Shown here: positions 42,201 through 57,200 of the stretch, piece after piece
Layout of the letters: each line of letters begins with the position of its first letter
Numbering within the stretch: the stretch's first letter is position 1
NCBI GenBank assembly: GCA_025345505.1
Contig: JANVCC010000077.1
Coordinates: 1,609,998-1,673,997 of the forward strand
Length of the DNA: 64,000 bases
Direction of reading: 5' to 3'
Source: Todiramphus chloris collaris
Lineage: Eukaryota > Chordata > Aves > Coraciiformes > Alcedinidae
Notes under the pieces: model-generated
The model's database searches: none
Seen by the model: only the letters and a program-made list of their open reading frames with translations
What the model was told of the DNA's origin: nothing
Position numbers and translations under genes: made by a program

Positions 42201-45200
42201 TTCATAGCAAATGTGACAGTGTAGCTCATTGCTGTAGTATGTCACTTGAGGCCACGTAGTAAGTGTGGTCTGAGAAATAATGGGAGGCCAAAAGTATCTC
42301 ATGCAGTTATCAATAATCCATGCAGGAAGATAGATTAAGCCTTTTTCTTCAGAATTCAAGTTAATTTCTGAAATGTAAAGATCAGAATAGGACCTCTATG
42401 GAGGAGTTACCATTCTGTGGACTACTGCTGATCCATCCATTGGGGAGACAGTTCTGCATCCCTTCAACAGCGTCATGGTACCCAAGTCCCAGGAAAATCC
42501 AATGTGATGCAGACCTTATTTTGGTGAATCATGGAGTTTTTGTCTCTAACGGAGAACTTATGGCTTAGGGCATAAGGGCACGTGCATACGTGCACGTTTT
42601 GTACAAGCTGTTGCGTTTGCTTATAGTCTGCGTGTCTGCATCTGATTACCCTCAGTTGCCTCACAGCATCTTCTAGTTTGAAAACTTAAGAACACAACCA
42701 AATTCTAGTTTTACTGTTTTTAAGGATTTGTTCATCTAAAATAACCCCAGACTGAGGGACACAAAAATGTTCTGCAAATGTCCCACAAAGTGGGAGCTAA
42801 TACGACTGCAAGTCCTATGAACTTTTTAGGCTCTTCAGAATTTTGCCCTCTCCCCTCCTGGAGGGTGTTTCTGTTCTCTGCACACTGGTGATTCCTAATG
42901 ATAACAGCATTTTCTTGAATTTACTGTAAATGAAAAGTAGCTCAGCTTACTGGAATCTGAGTCAGCCAAGGCAAGTTAAGGCAAATAAGGAGTACCTCTG
43001 CCTCACCAGTGTGTCCTGACACTGAAAGCTGCTATGTCTGTGGTCTTTCCGGACTTCCTCACATTGAAGACATTCCTGTTTCTGTTCTCTCTTGCCCTTG
43101 CAGCAGTGCGTATGTGCAGATGTGTGTGTCTACCTCCTCCCCACTCTGCTGCTGCGGCCCTTGGGGATTCACAGGGCAAAACCTGCTGCTGCAGCACCGA
43201 GTTCTGCACAGAGCCTTTGCTGAGCAGAGAGAGCTGCCCTGGGCTGGGTTTGGCCACGTCGTGCACCTCCTGCTATGATTAGCAGGGAGAGCATAAAGTG
43301 TCGTTTGCTTGGCGTTTTTGTGGCAGTGGTACAGGGTGTGTGAGCACTGAAGGGCAGCAGTGGGAGATGGGGGGGGGGGAGCAGGCAGAGAAAACAGACA
43401 ACTTTCCTGGGAGCAGGCAGGCATGTTGCCTGCCTGGGAAGCGGGCAGAGCTTGTTTTGAGGCTGCATTGTCTCTTGTGGGAATTGGTTAAGGTCTAAAC
43501 CCAGCCCTGGCAGCAGCAGCTGTACTTTCTATTCGAAGTCACTCAGAACGGATCCCAAGTAAGATGTCATCCCAGGATGTCAGCAATTAATGCTGTGGCA
43601 ATGCTGGCTGTCTTCTGTTCAGCCAGGCTTCCCTGTAGGCCATTCACATTTCCCTGGCAGCACTGTCAAACAATCCCCATCAGTCCCCAGCTCTGCACTG
43701 ATTCTCAGTGCTTTGGTGCTGTTTTAGCAGATATCTCAGAAGAGAATAAAGCTGATTTGAATTTCCTGAGTTGTGGTTGCCGCTCTGCGGGTCATGCTGC
43801 TGTGCTCTGGCTCTTTTAGAAAGGGATCAATGACTTATAAGAGCCTCAGAGCATCCCTCCCACATGCTGAGAGGAAAATGGGACAGAAACATCCTTTCTT
43901 TGAGGAAGCGAAAAGCTGAACCTCCTTTGCCCTGGGCTCCTCCAACCTCCTGCTCAGGCTGCCCGTTTCAAGGGAGGAAGAACATCCCTTCAGCCCAGGC
44001 ACATCTTTGCTGGCTAAAGATAGGGTAAAGCTGTGCATTTGCCCAGCTGAGAGTCTGCACTGGTTAAAGTTTTTTGGGTGTTTCTTTCCCCTTCAACATC
44101 AATGCTTACAAACGTTATAAAACAGGCATGCAGACTAGGCTGTCTTAGGCCAGCTCGTTTCCATCAGCCCCCCTTGATCTCCAAGGGATTCCAGCAGAGC
44201 AGCACTTTTCCCCTGAGGAAGTGCTCTGCAAACCAGCTGAGATGCAGATGGTGAGTCCCTTTCCCCCTCCCCAAGGCCCTGCACATTGTCCAGAGGCCCA
44301 CACTGTGCCTGTGAGTGGGGGCCCTGGCTGCAGGGCTGAAGTACAGCCCACCAGAGTCTCTGCCCCGTGGAGTCCTCAGGGCCCTCTGGGCTCTTCTGCT
44401 TCCTACTCAGGCGCAAGTTTGGTGGCTTTCCCAAGCTTTTCTAATCACTGGAATGAAAAATAACTGTGCTGACAAGTTAAACCTTCCCCTGCCAGCTGAC
44501 TTGGGTCCTCACAGAGTGCCACGGAGGGCTCTTGAAGGAGCCATGTGTTAAATCTCACTTAAGAGCATTGTTTGCATATGTAGGATCGGATGTATTTTTA
44601 TTTCTTTTTTCCACAATTTCTATTTCTGAGTGAAACAACTAATTTTCTGTTTAGGATGTAACAAAAGAAAATCCCAGCAGATTTATTTCTCAGATTTTCC
44701 CATTACGTTTTCATAGAAGTCAGTTTCCTGTGACGCAGGAGGAAGACCCCAGTGAGGAGTAGTCTTTCAGGGACAGAGGCAGAAAGAAGGCAGTCTCTGG
44801 AATGCTTAAATCTAAGCCAGGACTGCCCCGGTCCTGCCCCCAGCCACAGGCTTCTGCCTCTGCTCTTGGGATGAAGAAACAGTTTAGGGAGGTGATCCAG
44901 CTAGGAAAAGAAAAAAAAAAAAAAGGAAGGAATTGGCTTAAGAGAAGGGGTAGGAGCATATAGATGAGGGTGGGACTGAAGCCACTGTGAATTACATCAA
45001 CTTAAACTGCTGTGCAACCACACCCGGAGCACTTGCACTTATCTTTGAGCTGCTCCAATCCTTGGGAATGGTCACAAGAACAGCAGTGCTGTTTCTAGGG
45101 CGCAAGAACATATGTGGGTTTTTAGTTTGGAAACTGCTTCTTAGGGAACAGGTTTTGCAAAGCACTGGGTGCTCCCACAATCTCTTGACTGCAGTGGCAA

Positions 45201-48200
45201 GGTCAAACTAGAGGGTAGTGATCTGCTCTTTCCTCAAATCTTCAAAGTTTCTTGTCCAGCAAGTGGTGGGGCTTGGTGTCTATTCTGAGGTGACCCAGAT
45301 GTAGGCACTGAGATGGAGATCTTGCTGATTCTACTGAGTGGTACCAGAAGTGACACCCCTTCAGAAGAGGGGAAAACGAGTCTGGTTGATTTAGTGCCAG
45401 AGGAGAGGTGACAGCGGTAAGAGCAGCCATTCCTCGGTGTAGCTCAGCCCTAAGTTTGTTCAGCTCAACATTACCCCCTTGTGGGACGTAGGTGAAAATT
45501 CAGACTATTATCAGTTCCCCTAACAGGTAGGTGTTCTGTGGAAGTTTTGGCTGTAGCTTAGGGCATTCTTGAAGGCAACAGATACCACGTGTCCCTGAGA
45601 AAATGCATAGTGTCTGAGAGCATCCAGCTGCTTGTGGTTGGTGTGCAGCACCTTCCAAGACCTAGACAGTGATTATGTGGTTGGAAAGTCCAACTTGCAA
45701 AGGAGGGAGTTTGTGTATTTTGCTGATAAAGCTATGCAAAAGCTTTGACATTGCATGTAGACCTGTGTTTCCTTGAACACCCCGGCACATTGAAGAGCAG
45801 TGGATGTCCGGGCAGTTTGCAGATGATGAACTTTTATGAATGACAAGTCTCTCTGTGAGCTGTTTTCATTGGGTGACTCCTTGGAAAACTTGGAAAGAAA
45901 ACTTAAGTTTAGTTACTCAGGGGTTTGTTATCACTGATATATAATAGGTAGACTGCCAAGCTGTGCTTCCTCCAGGAGTGTATAATGCAGTGTCATAAAT
46001 ATTTGGGTTGGTGTAAACCAGACCCAACACTGAAAGAAACAAGCCTGCATATCCCAGGCCATTATTTTCCACCTCATTCCCAGCTTTGTGCCTGCCAGGG
46101 CCACATAGCAAAGTAGTGGGGAAGGGGTAGGAGTTCAGACCAACCTGCTACAGAAAAGGTTTGTTCCAGTTCAGACCAGCTTCCTGCATCTGGCTCCATC
46201 TGCAGTCACTATTAGCTGATACATCAAAGCAAGGGGGCCAGAGAGTGTCAACTGTCTGCAAAAGGGGGATATGCAGGAGGTGCTGAAGGTTGGATTGAAC
46301 CAGGGTGGGTTCCAGCTCAGCTTCAAGTCACACCCAAGAAAGTCTTGGGGGTTTGGATCTTTTCAAGCAGGAGAGAGTCGACAAAGGGATTGAGACAGAT
46401 GGCTCAAACCTGAGTGGAGTGAGTGCCAAGTGTGCCTGGGATGATCTCAGCCGGCCCCCAGAGGATGACGAAGACAGCAGGAGCATTTGCATTGGGACCC
46501 AGCCACGCCGGCTGTCTGGGAAAGGTAAGAGACCCTGGGCTGAGGCGCTGGTGTGGCCTTCCAGCTTGTTTTCTGTTGGGTCTGGGCAGTGGGCTGAGTC
46601 ATGCAGCATCTTGGGGTTCATAGCAAACACCACCGTTACTGCAAGGCTCCGTTTGTCTCGGGGGACTGAAATGAGATTTGGTGTGACCTCTTTTGAGGAA
46701 GTCAGGAGAGGGGAAAAGAGATCTTTGCATTGTTCTGTTTAAATGTTTCTCTTAGTTTCTAGGCTATTCCTAATTGAAATCTGGAAGGTTAAACAGAGCA
46801 CTGGCTAAAACCAGGACTGTAAATACCTACAAGGTGAAGCAGCTGCATTTTCCCAGGCTGTTTCCTTATTGACGTTGCCTCTTCTTGGGTGGCAAGTTGG
46901 ACTGACAATGCATATTGCTGTAGCTGAACTCAAGTGATTCTTGCAAATACGGAACTCTGGAAAGAAGAAATAAATACGGTGGAGTTCCCCTTTGCAGGGC
47001 GATACCATTTCAGGGTACAGATGTCATAGACGTTACATGTGCTTGAAATTATGCATGTCACCATTCAAATGGCTGAAGCAATGTAAAACTTAAGGGCTTG
47101 AGATTTCCTGAATAATTCCAGGAAATGATGCTTTCCACAGGAATGGTATCTTACTTGTTTTTAAGTATTTAAATGCATATAGGTTTCCTTCTGGCTTCTG
47201 TGCAAATATTTTGAACTGCACTGGCTCAAAAAAAAAGGCTGTTCCCCCTCAGCTCTGCAAATGAAAAGCCCAGAACATGGTTAGATTTGTGTATCCTTCA
47301 AAAGATTCTAAGATAATCTGGATATATTTTTCTGCACCTGATTCCCATGTGAAAAAAGATTAAGAAGCTTCTAAGAAAGGTAGCAAATCATCCTATTAAA
47401 ATATTTGTCCACTAGACTTTACTTTTTCATTTTCCTATTGTAAGACTGCATCTGAACTGTATAATTTGCAGTTTATTTTCAAATGTGAGCTTGAGGCTAA
47501 AGTTTGCCCTGCATAAAATTCCTTTCTTTTGTGAATCTTGTAAATTAATCAACAGATTTGCAAAGCCAATTGCAAACACTTGGGAACCTCCTTGCACTCA
47601 TTTGGTAAAGAAACACATTCCTGTTATGCCCAGTGGGAAAAGTGACTTCCAGTGCAAATACTGGAAGAGTCAGGAGGTTCTGTGAGAGCTGCAGGAACAG
47701 CAAACACCTCATTTATGAAAGGACAGACAACTACTCAGAATTTCCTCATCAGGAGAGCTCAGAACCAAAGGTTCCAGCTCTCCTTGTGTAACATAACATC
47801 ACAGCCCAAAGAGAGAGAATTCAAGCTGACTTTGTAAAGCGAAGTAACTCCTAAGGTGCAGGAAGAGCTGTTATGAATTCACCCTGAGCATCTCTTCATT
47901 TCTTTCCAAAGGAGAGAAGTTTAGATGAAAGACACCATAGAGACAGGACTTAAAAACAAATGGAAGCTGACATCTCCTTGTGTCTGTAAAAAATCGTGTT
48001 AAAAATTTTTTTCTTCGCAGATACGGAGCAAATCAGGGAGACTTTGCGGAGGGGGCTTGAGATTAACAGCAAACCTGTTCTACCTCCAATAAATGCACAA
48101 AGACAGAATGGGTTGAACCATGACCGAGCACCGTAAGTTTCGTTGTGCACACTCAGATGGTGGGAGGAGGGAGGCTGCAGAGCTCAGTGTGGAAAACAAA

Positions 48201-51200
48201 GTGAAAGCTGGGTGGGAAAAGACTTGGCAAGGGGAGAGGAAAGCCAGTAGCAAATACTTGCAAAGTGAGACTATAGACAGAGAAGAGTTGTTCAGGTTGG
48301 GTTAATGGGCTAGTACTCAGGAGGGCAGATTTTGAGAGGGGTTTTAGACAAAGCTTGCTAATGTAGAGCAGCTCTGACTGGGTTCTGCAGGACCTACTCC
48401 TCACAGTGTACTGTGAAGCCAGACTGGAGCCCTTTAAAATGTGTTGTGGCATACAAGAGTGTTTGCTGATGTTTTTGCCTGAGCATTTTATTTTCAAGCT
48501 TATAATTACAAACCTTTTGGTTAAAATGTTGATTTTTATTTTATTTCAAAATGACTTTGATCTTCCCTTGCTTAAGCAGGCAGGTACTGGCAGTAATTAC
48601 ATGGCAATACCACCCTGGTCTCTAATAGTCTGTAGGCTGACAGGTGATTTAAGTGGGACTGGGTGGGCCTCTATGTCTCTCCTCATTTGTAACTTTTTAT
48701 TTCAGTGGATCTATAGGAAATTACCTGTGGTTTCAAGCCACCTGCAGTGTCTGCGCTTCTGTCTTTTTGGGCTTCTCCTCTTCCCCTCTTAGGTTTATTT
48801 CAGTTGCTAGTTAAATACCTTACCATCAGTTTTAATGTTTTCATCCAAGTAATACAGAAAGGCATGGATCCTTGCTTCACTCTTTCATCTTGGTATCTCC
48901 TTTGGTATCCTGGTCTCCAATGAATATTTGTGCTTCCTCGTTCCAAGAGTAAAGATCATGGTGAAACCATCTCTTTCCTGTAGTACCAGGCAGGAGCAGC
49001 ATCTTGTTCTGTTTCAATTCCTGTTTCTTTCTTGATTCAAGCATTTCATGAGAAAAATATTCCTTGTACTTGGTTAGGACCCTGATGTCCTCTCTTGTTC
49101 TGTTTTGCGGGTGACTTCTGATTTGCCTTGCATGTGAATATTTCTGAGTTGCCCAATCAGGGGGAAGTATAATGTCAATTGCTGTTGTTGTGTACTAATC
49201 AGTAACATGAGGTATCGGGGCTTATTAAAAAAAAAAAAATCTCAAGTGGCCTTGTTATTGCTTTAGAAAATACCTTATTTTCCCTATATAGTAATCATAT
49301 GGAGTCAGATTTAGAGTAGTACTTCCTTGCCTGAACATTGTTCCCACTGGACCATTGGTTGGTCCTGTTGTCCCCACTGAACAAATAAAATGACACCATC
49401 TGATTTGCACAAATCGCACCCAGAGTTGGAAGGCTCAAAAGTATTGAGCTATTGAGCGGAATTTCTCACACATACTGGGCTCCTGCATGCATCTGCATGC
49501 CCAGTAAAAGCTCTGAGTTCCCAGTGGTTGAGGACAACCAGAAACACTTGGGGTGTACATCAGGTCAGGGAGGCAGATGATGGGTAAGCTGGGAGGCAGC
49601 TGTTACTTAGATAGGCAAGCTTTAGGTTTCTCAGGGTAAGATAAACAGAGATAACACTCAAGACAGAGTGGTGAAAGGTTAGCAGAGGTCTCAGATGAAG
49701 CACACAAATATTTACCTGGGTTTTTAACTGTTCTGAGAGAGAGAAGAAGGCTTGAGGTCAAATGAAGAGCCTCATATCCATGATAGTGCTCTTTGTTACA
49801 AATCTCTCTTACCTGTAGCAGCTCCGCACCAACTCTACCTAGACTCTGGGTGGTAGAAATGGCTAGTTCCCAGCCTTAACTCCTAGAAGATCAATACATT
49901 TCTCTGAGCTCTATGGTTACCACTGTGGAAGCTGAGAGCTAGCCTGTTTCTCCATAACAGCAATTCAGTTAAGGAAAGAGAGCTATCAGCTGTGTCTTGT
50001 CAGCAGTTGCTCTGGTGATAGTATCAGGGGGATAGAGGACATCCCCTCAATTTAAAACTGCATTGTGTCCTAATACTTTCTTCCTCCATCTTACTGGCTA
50101 CTTTGAGAGGAGTCTGGAAAAGGTCATCTTCTACTTGTACAGTGGCTTCTCTTCTCCAGTTCATGTAGCAGATACAATGGGACCATGCTGAGAAGGGTTA
50201 CTTGTGCTGGAAAGCAGTGTTTAGTCACAGCCCCTAACTGATACTTAAATCAGACCTGATGATTACCCTTACTGTGGCTAAAACTTATCAGTCAACATAT
50301 TTTCCAGCAGAGTGTGGTATAGATGAAGAGTAAAAAGAAGAATAGAAGAAAAGATAGAAGAAGAGGAAGACCTCATTAAGTCTCAATCTTTCTTGATACA
50401 CTGTCTCAGCATGTCTTAAACACTTGAGTAAAGTTGCTCAACATGTTATTAAGTACTTGAGCATGATATGGAGACTGCTCTGGAGGATGCAGAGGATATA
50501 GTTTGGGAGTTCAGCTTTTGCATGTAGTAGTAGATCTACAACCATGTTCCCTACAGGTACCTGCAGTGGCAAAGGCTGAGACACAAAAGGCACAAAACCC
50601 TCTGCAGATACAGTCATTTCATAAGACTTAGAAGCACTTGAGATGAAGGACAGTTCTGCATATAGATCTAGTCCTTCTAGTGCCACCTTTGCTCAGGCCT
50701 GGTAGGGCTGAGACTCAGTTCTGTCCTTCACTATAAATCTTGTGATCAAAGTTGAATCATTTAGCTATTGAGCTTCAGTTCTGAATCTATAAAATGGGAC
50801 TAATAACAATGTCATCTTCTTGAGGCACCACAAGGATAAATATGTTAACGATTACGAGGTGCTGGCTGATGGGAAGCAGGCTTGTGTGTAATCATATCCT
50901 GCACTGTACACACCAGACCATAAAATATCAAACCTGTGGTTCATTGCAAGGGTCCTGTGAATAACTGGCGCATTAGAGGCTCCTTGGGAACTTGACAGAA
51001 ATGCTCTGTTGGGACATGGCAAACTGTTACAAATCTACTTTCCATAGGGAGCACTGCAGAACCCCAGGCTGTCAAATTTGCACCCAGCTGACATTAGGAT
51101 GTTAAAGTCTGACACAGACTCTATAATGGCTTCATGCAGAAGAGGAATGTGCTGTTTATTTATCATGGATCTTCAGCCACCAACTGCTTTTCTAGTAGCT

Positions 51201-54200
51201 TTCTTCCCTTTCTTTTATCCTAACTCTACCACCCACACACGATAATCTATCAGGATTTAAAGCAGACAACCTGTTCTGCATTCAGCATCGCAAAATAGCA
51301 TCAGAAACACTCAAACGTTTGACTATTTATTTGTATAAAATGTGGAGGACCCAGATTCCACACAGATTTCCCTATCTTTGTATAGTTAGTTTTCAGTGCT
51401 TATGCAAAAGCCTTACGTTGTTTGGTTGCAGATAGGGCTCGATTCAGTGTTCTGGCTCCAGCAAAGCCCCTAGTTACATGGTAAGCATGTATATTACCAG
51501 TTGTTCACTGTTCCAGAGTCCTACAAAAAAAAAAGTTCCTTTGAGAAAAAGCTGGTTTCTGTCAAAATCCCATTGGGCAGCTGTAGTACTTTGATTCATT
51601 GGTGTTATTACTGTAGACTGTGTAGCCCTTCTTCTCCTAAGGATATGAATAAAAGCACTCTTAATGCTCAAAACTGCATTGGACATCTGTTTCTCAAAAC
51701 GACTGTTAGCTCAGTTCATAAGCAGCCATTAAATCAGTTCGCATGCATTAAACAAAAGAACATGTAAATTAATCTTTGGAAACATGACTAATCATTTCGA
51801 CCATAGGTAACATAATGCTCTTGATTACTGCTTGGAAAAATGAGGCGTGTATGAATACAAATGTACTTTACAGTAGCACATTATTTATTTCTTAGGACTC
51901 ACCAGCTTAGTAGATGCTGCTCAGACAAAGGCAAGACTCCCAGCCTCCTGAACCATGAAGATTCACTCTTGTTGGGTATGGTGAGCTGTTAGCTGTAGGG
52001 AATATTTAGATGTCAGACTAAACACTGCTGCTGTTAAGACCTCAGTGGGCTCCAGATGTCAAAGTTCAGTGACACTTGTGGAGTCTTGCTTTATTTGCTG
52101 TTTAATTTCTTGATGTAGTAAGTTCTGGGGCCAAGTCTTTAACTGTCCCTGGCAATTAGCTCTGTGCTCTCCTGTGAGGTAGGTAGGTAGTATCTCCACC
52201 TCACAGACGAGGACAGAGGAGTTAACTTGTGACAGTTGCAGTGAGAGCCAGGATTGGGATTGGGGAATTCTTGACCTTTTCCACCCCTCAAGGGTCCCCT
52301 TGATCAGGCAGTGTTGCTGAAAGTGATGTTTTTCTGCCCCTTGGCTGACTCAGACCATTCTGCTGCTCCTGTGAGCCAAGGAGTGGAAACCTAGAGCTAG
52401 CATGCTACATTACTGGACATGTTGAGGCTACAATTACCAGTAATTGCTACATTTTGTTGTGCCAGGACTCAAGCAATGCCTGCACACATCCCCAGTGTCT
52501 GAAGGTGAGGCTTGAGTGGTGGATAAAGGTCTCCCAAGGCTTTATTACTTCGAAAAGGCTTTTCTGGCATCTCTGCTGTTTATCAGTCTCCCCCTTCTCA
52601 AGCAGGATAAAGTAGTGTGGTTCAACTTCAACTGCCCAATTCCCATATATCTGTTTGGGTTTTCCCAGGTAACTGTATGTGCTGGTCCCCTCATGCACCA
52701 TGGTCATTTGTCCAGGGACCCACAACGGATGCCCCAGAAACTTCAAATTCCATCTGCACTCAATTTCCAGGCAGAAAGACAGGTTGAGTCTAGGGAAACC
52801 TGAACATATGGTAGCTCTGTGCCCATGTGCTAATTCCATCCAGCCCTGAAGAGTTTCCAGCTGTGCAGGGAAATGAAGGCAGGTTCCTGGCAAGCAGAGC
52901 AGGGAACAACCCTCCGGCAGGTGGGGCTGGCAGGACTGTCCTGGCTCTGATCTTCTGGTGCACTGCACTCTGAGCATCTCAGGTTGTTGCCCTTCTGTTT
53001 TTGGGAAGAGGGAAGAGTTGTGTCACTGCAAAAGTCCTCCCAGGATAATCCCAGACTGTCACATGGTGTGCCTGGTTTGGAGCACGTGAGTAACAGTGAC
53101 ACCCCTTGCAGGACTGGAGTCCGCTGCCCATGTAGTTTCTCTGAGTTGGTAATCGGGGCACGGGTGGTTTCTCCTCTCAGTGAGTAGCATTGGGTTAATG
53201 CACATTAACAAGCTCCATCTGAGCAGCATTTCTGAGGAAGCTCTGATGGCAATATCAAGATGTAGGATTTGCTTCGAGGCAAGTCTGCACTTCTCCCAGT
53301 TGCACTGGGTTTTCATTGCTGCTTTACTTGGGCAGAGGGGAGCTGTTGTCTGTGTAGCTGGTTTCCTGTCTTCAGTTCTTGGAGGCAAACTTTTACATAA
53401 AGGGAAGCATTTCGGCATTCTCTGAAACTATCTAGTTCTGGCTAGACTTTCTGAATCTGCAACCACTAAGAGTAAGTTTCCAACCCAGTCCTGCTTATTT
53501 AGGCATGCTCTCTCATCGAGACACCATTCAGTGGTGTCTTGCTAGAGTAAGGAATGCTGAATGGGGCAGGCAATATACTTTAGGGAGTGTCTCTCAGCAT
53601 GAGGCTGAGTGCTGGGTGACAAGCTAGGGAACTACAAAAGCAAATGTCTGGGAAACCAGTGTCAGTAGAAGTGCAGAGCGGTCAGCGTGCTAATAATTTG
53701 CACTTCTGCATAGCTTTCCCCATCTAAGAATCCAGAAGTGCTTTGCAAACATTGACTTAATCCTTGCGACACCCCTATGTGGAAAAATGTCTCGGTTTAC
53801 AGACAGGGAACCTGAAGCATACAAGAGTTGTTTGACTTTGCCCATGAGTCTGCAGGGTGCCGGTGGCACAGCCTAAATCTCTCAGTCCCAGTTCAGCTGC
53901 AAGTCTGGAACAGTCTGGCCCCTGCAAGGACTGACAGCAGTTTTATGCAGTTTTTCAAAGGGATACGTCAGTGGCAAGAAGACTGTTGCTGGTGGCATTG
54001 TCCTTGGAGCCCTTCCGTGGCGGGAAATGCACGCAGAACATCTTCACCATCCCGTTGAGCCAGGATGATGAGCACCCGGGTCTGAGCACTCGAGCTAGCC
54101 TTGTCTCGGCGTGACTACAGCAGGAGCTGCGTAACCGTGGCCTCCTCGCTTCTGCGCTTGCCTGGGTGACGTGTGCTATAACTCTGTGTGCCAAGATGCT

Positions 54201-57200
54201 TAGGGCTCTTTCCCACAACTGCTGGTTTGCCCTTCAGGGGAAACTGTGGGAAAGACACTGGAACATTGCCGGCACTTAAGTGATCTTTGACCACGTCTTC
54301 ATTAGGGAGTGAGGAGGTTTGAAATAGCCACAGTCGGGAAGGGAAGAAGGGAGGAGGAAAGAAAGGCCGAGGGGAGGCCAGTGGTCCAACCTCTCTCTCC
54401 CAGCTGTGTAAGCTTGCGCTAATGGTTTACATTTGCTAACTCATGGTGCTGGGTTTTGTACAGAGGAAGCAAGGAGCAGTGACTGTAACTCAGGTTAGTG
54501 ATACAGTGGGTACCCACTCCTACAAAGAGCCCCTGACAGTGGCCAGCTTCCAACGTGTCCTTTGTGATTTTAGTACCTGTGAGCACAGCAAAATTGTGCT
54601 CCGTGTCAGTGACAGAAGGGAACTGAGACCACCTTCCGTGACAGATCCGTGAGATCAAGCGCTCTGATTGTAAAGCAAAATGCAAATGCAACAATAAATA
54701 AACCTTTCTTAATCCAATCAACCTGGTTATTCTTGAATTCCATAAATGAACTGCCAGTGGGGTTGCTCGAGAAGAGGTTGCTATAAACATGACTTATAAG
54801 GAGGGGACATCCAAACTTTGTGCAACCCTGCAATTGCATTGGCAATTTTCCAGGATCCCCATAGGCTGCTGCTAATTGGCATAAAATTAAGCAGGTTGCA
54901 GCCACCCTCATCTTTAATACAAAGCAAGGGCCCCCAGAGACTACAGGTTTCAGTGTGTGGCTGCTCACAGCGACACGGAGCACGGCACGCTGGGACATGT
55001 AGTCTCCTCAGGCCCTTACTCTGTGTTGACAGGGGTCTGGGAGAGCTGCAGGCTGTGTTGGACACCTTTGCAACAGTTTGACCACCCCCCTCTCTCAAAA
55101 AAACCAAAAAAAACCCTCAACAAAAATAACCCAACAGCATTGGTTAAGTATCAGCATTCATGAGATTTAAAAATAAATAAATTATAAATTTAAAAACAAA
55201 ATACAAAGCAACAACAAATATAATTTCCTCCCTCTTTCCTCCACCCAGAAGCAGACTACTGGTAGAAACCAAAGCTGGAAAAAAATAGTTGAAAGTCAGC
55301 TAAAGTCACCTTGGTAACTGCAGCAATACACTTGCCCAGAACAGGAGACATCAAACCCAACTACAAACAGCTTTAAAGAAACAAAAAGAATGTAATCATC
55401 TGAAGAATTAATCTGACAACTGCCCACGTTTACACCTCCCACAAGCTCCCAATCAGAGGGAAATGCGCTTTAATCTCCTCCAACTCCCTCCAGTTTCACA
55501 AAACACGAGATGTGCAGCCCTTAAACTGGGGCATTTCCGGCATGCTGCTTCCATTTAAATCTGCTGCCTTTCCTAATGCAGCAGCCCTGGCTTTTGCAGA
55601 CTTGTTTTTTCTGGACAGTGAGAAACATGGGGGTTTTTTTTAATATATAATTTTTTTTTGGTGTGTGGGTTGGATGAAGTATTAAATCTGGAATAGACAG
55701 AGTTTGCAACATTTTACATGATAGCTGGTTCTTAGTCATAACAAGTAAAAATCTACAGGCTTTTGCTGCTGATTTATTTGGTGATGGGGTGGAGGAAGCA
55801 AAGGCTTACGGGTAACTGACAGTCATAAAACCAGGGGTGTTAGTATTAAAAAGCAAACTCTACATTTTCTTCTGGGGCTGAAAACTACAAGCTGTGGATG
55901 GCAATGTGTGTTCTGACACCAACTTTTTATTAATAACAACCTAGAAGTCTTGCTGACGTTTCATCTGGGCCATCATCCTTTTGAAGGGTCAGCACAAGGA
56001 TTTCCATTCCCAAAGACAGAATTTTAATAGGTCTTGCAACATGTCTCATGCAACATGTGCCAGAGCCTGAAAGTGATGTCACTGTGGACTTCTGATATGT
56101 TCTGTGCAGTCCACAACACACAACTCTTGTTTTGAAAGGTGTAGCTTAGATAGAAGGTTACTTGGTTTCTGCTTAAGGGTTTCACCCTTAACTTTACATA
56201 GCTGAAATTGAGTGAGCTCCACTAAAGTGAAACGAGGAACACGAGAAACCGTGACTATTTTGAAAAGTTTTGTGGAAAGAATTAATAATTTCATGTCGTT
56301 CAAAGTAGTAACTACCATTTTGCTTCACTCTTTCACTTTTTTGACAGAAAGGCTGGTTACTTATTAATGTGAAGTCATAATTATTGACAGCCTTAAAGTC
56401 ATGACAGTTCCATTTGATAGTTATACATTAGTCAACATCTTCTCTTGAGCGTGTAATGACCAACAGCATTTGCTGGTTTTAATAAGACTTAGAAAGCTTT
56501 GCCCCTTGCCTCCAGAATGTTGTCGTCATTCCTATTATTGCATTAGCAATCGGAGGCTGTTTCCCCTCTGGACTGTGGCTCCATTGTGCTAGCAGCTGTA
56601 CTGGCTGGCATGGTGGAAACCTAAACCCCACCTTCAGCTCAGGGGATTTGGAGCCCAGGGGTACAGGGAATTGTCCTGCGGCTGTCTGTCCTTCTGCAGC
56701 ATGAACCTACAGCAGCGATTGCCTGGGAGGCTGTGTTATGGGACATGCCCGGCACGCTTAGGCAGTCCAGGTGAGAAGGGCACAGTTTCTTGTCTGTAGC
56801 AATAACTTTTCTGAAGAACTACTGATCTACTCCAGAAGTGCATAAACTCTGGAAATGCATTTAAGGAGTGCAAGCTTATGGCCTGCTTGAAAATCATGCG
56901 TTGCTAATGGCTGACCCTTTTGGTAGGGATTGTTAAATGAATGATTGGAAACCATAGACCACAGGCTGACTTTCCCACAGCTCACTGTGTATATAAGATC
57001 TGATAAGGAAGTTGAGGCAAAGCTTAGCTTAAGGTCAACTGATCATTAATCAACTGTTAACTGCACTTCTCAGGTAATCAAGCCTGCAAAATGCTGGCCC
57101 ACTCCACTCTTTGAAGACCCCACCTACAAAGAGCTGTAAAATGTTTGCTGAAGTAGATTAAACACAGCTTTAAGAGCCACCTATAGACTACAAAGCATGT

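Larger units (their letters stand above)
41790..46370 (+). other. SUFU: SUFU intron 6
   Basis: 4581 bp with donor gtatgt and tandem acceptor aagcag. It includes an 11-base G run at 43369-43379 and is GC-richer around 43080-44550. No recognisable transposon or gene. Confidence 0.85.

Noticed and set aside
52447-52977. 176-codon antisense open frame in intron 8
   Set aside because: No family motif and overlapping open frames in other phases, as in random GC-balanced DNA.
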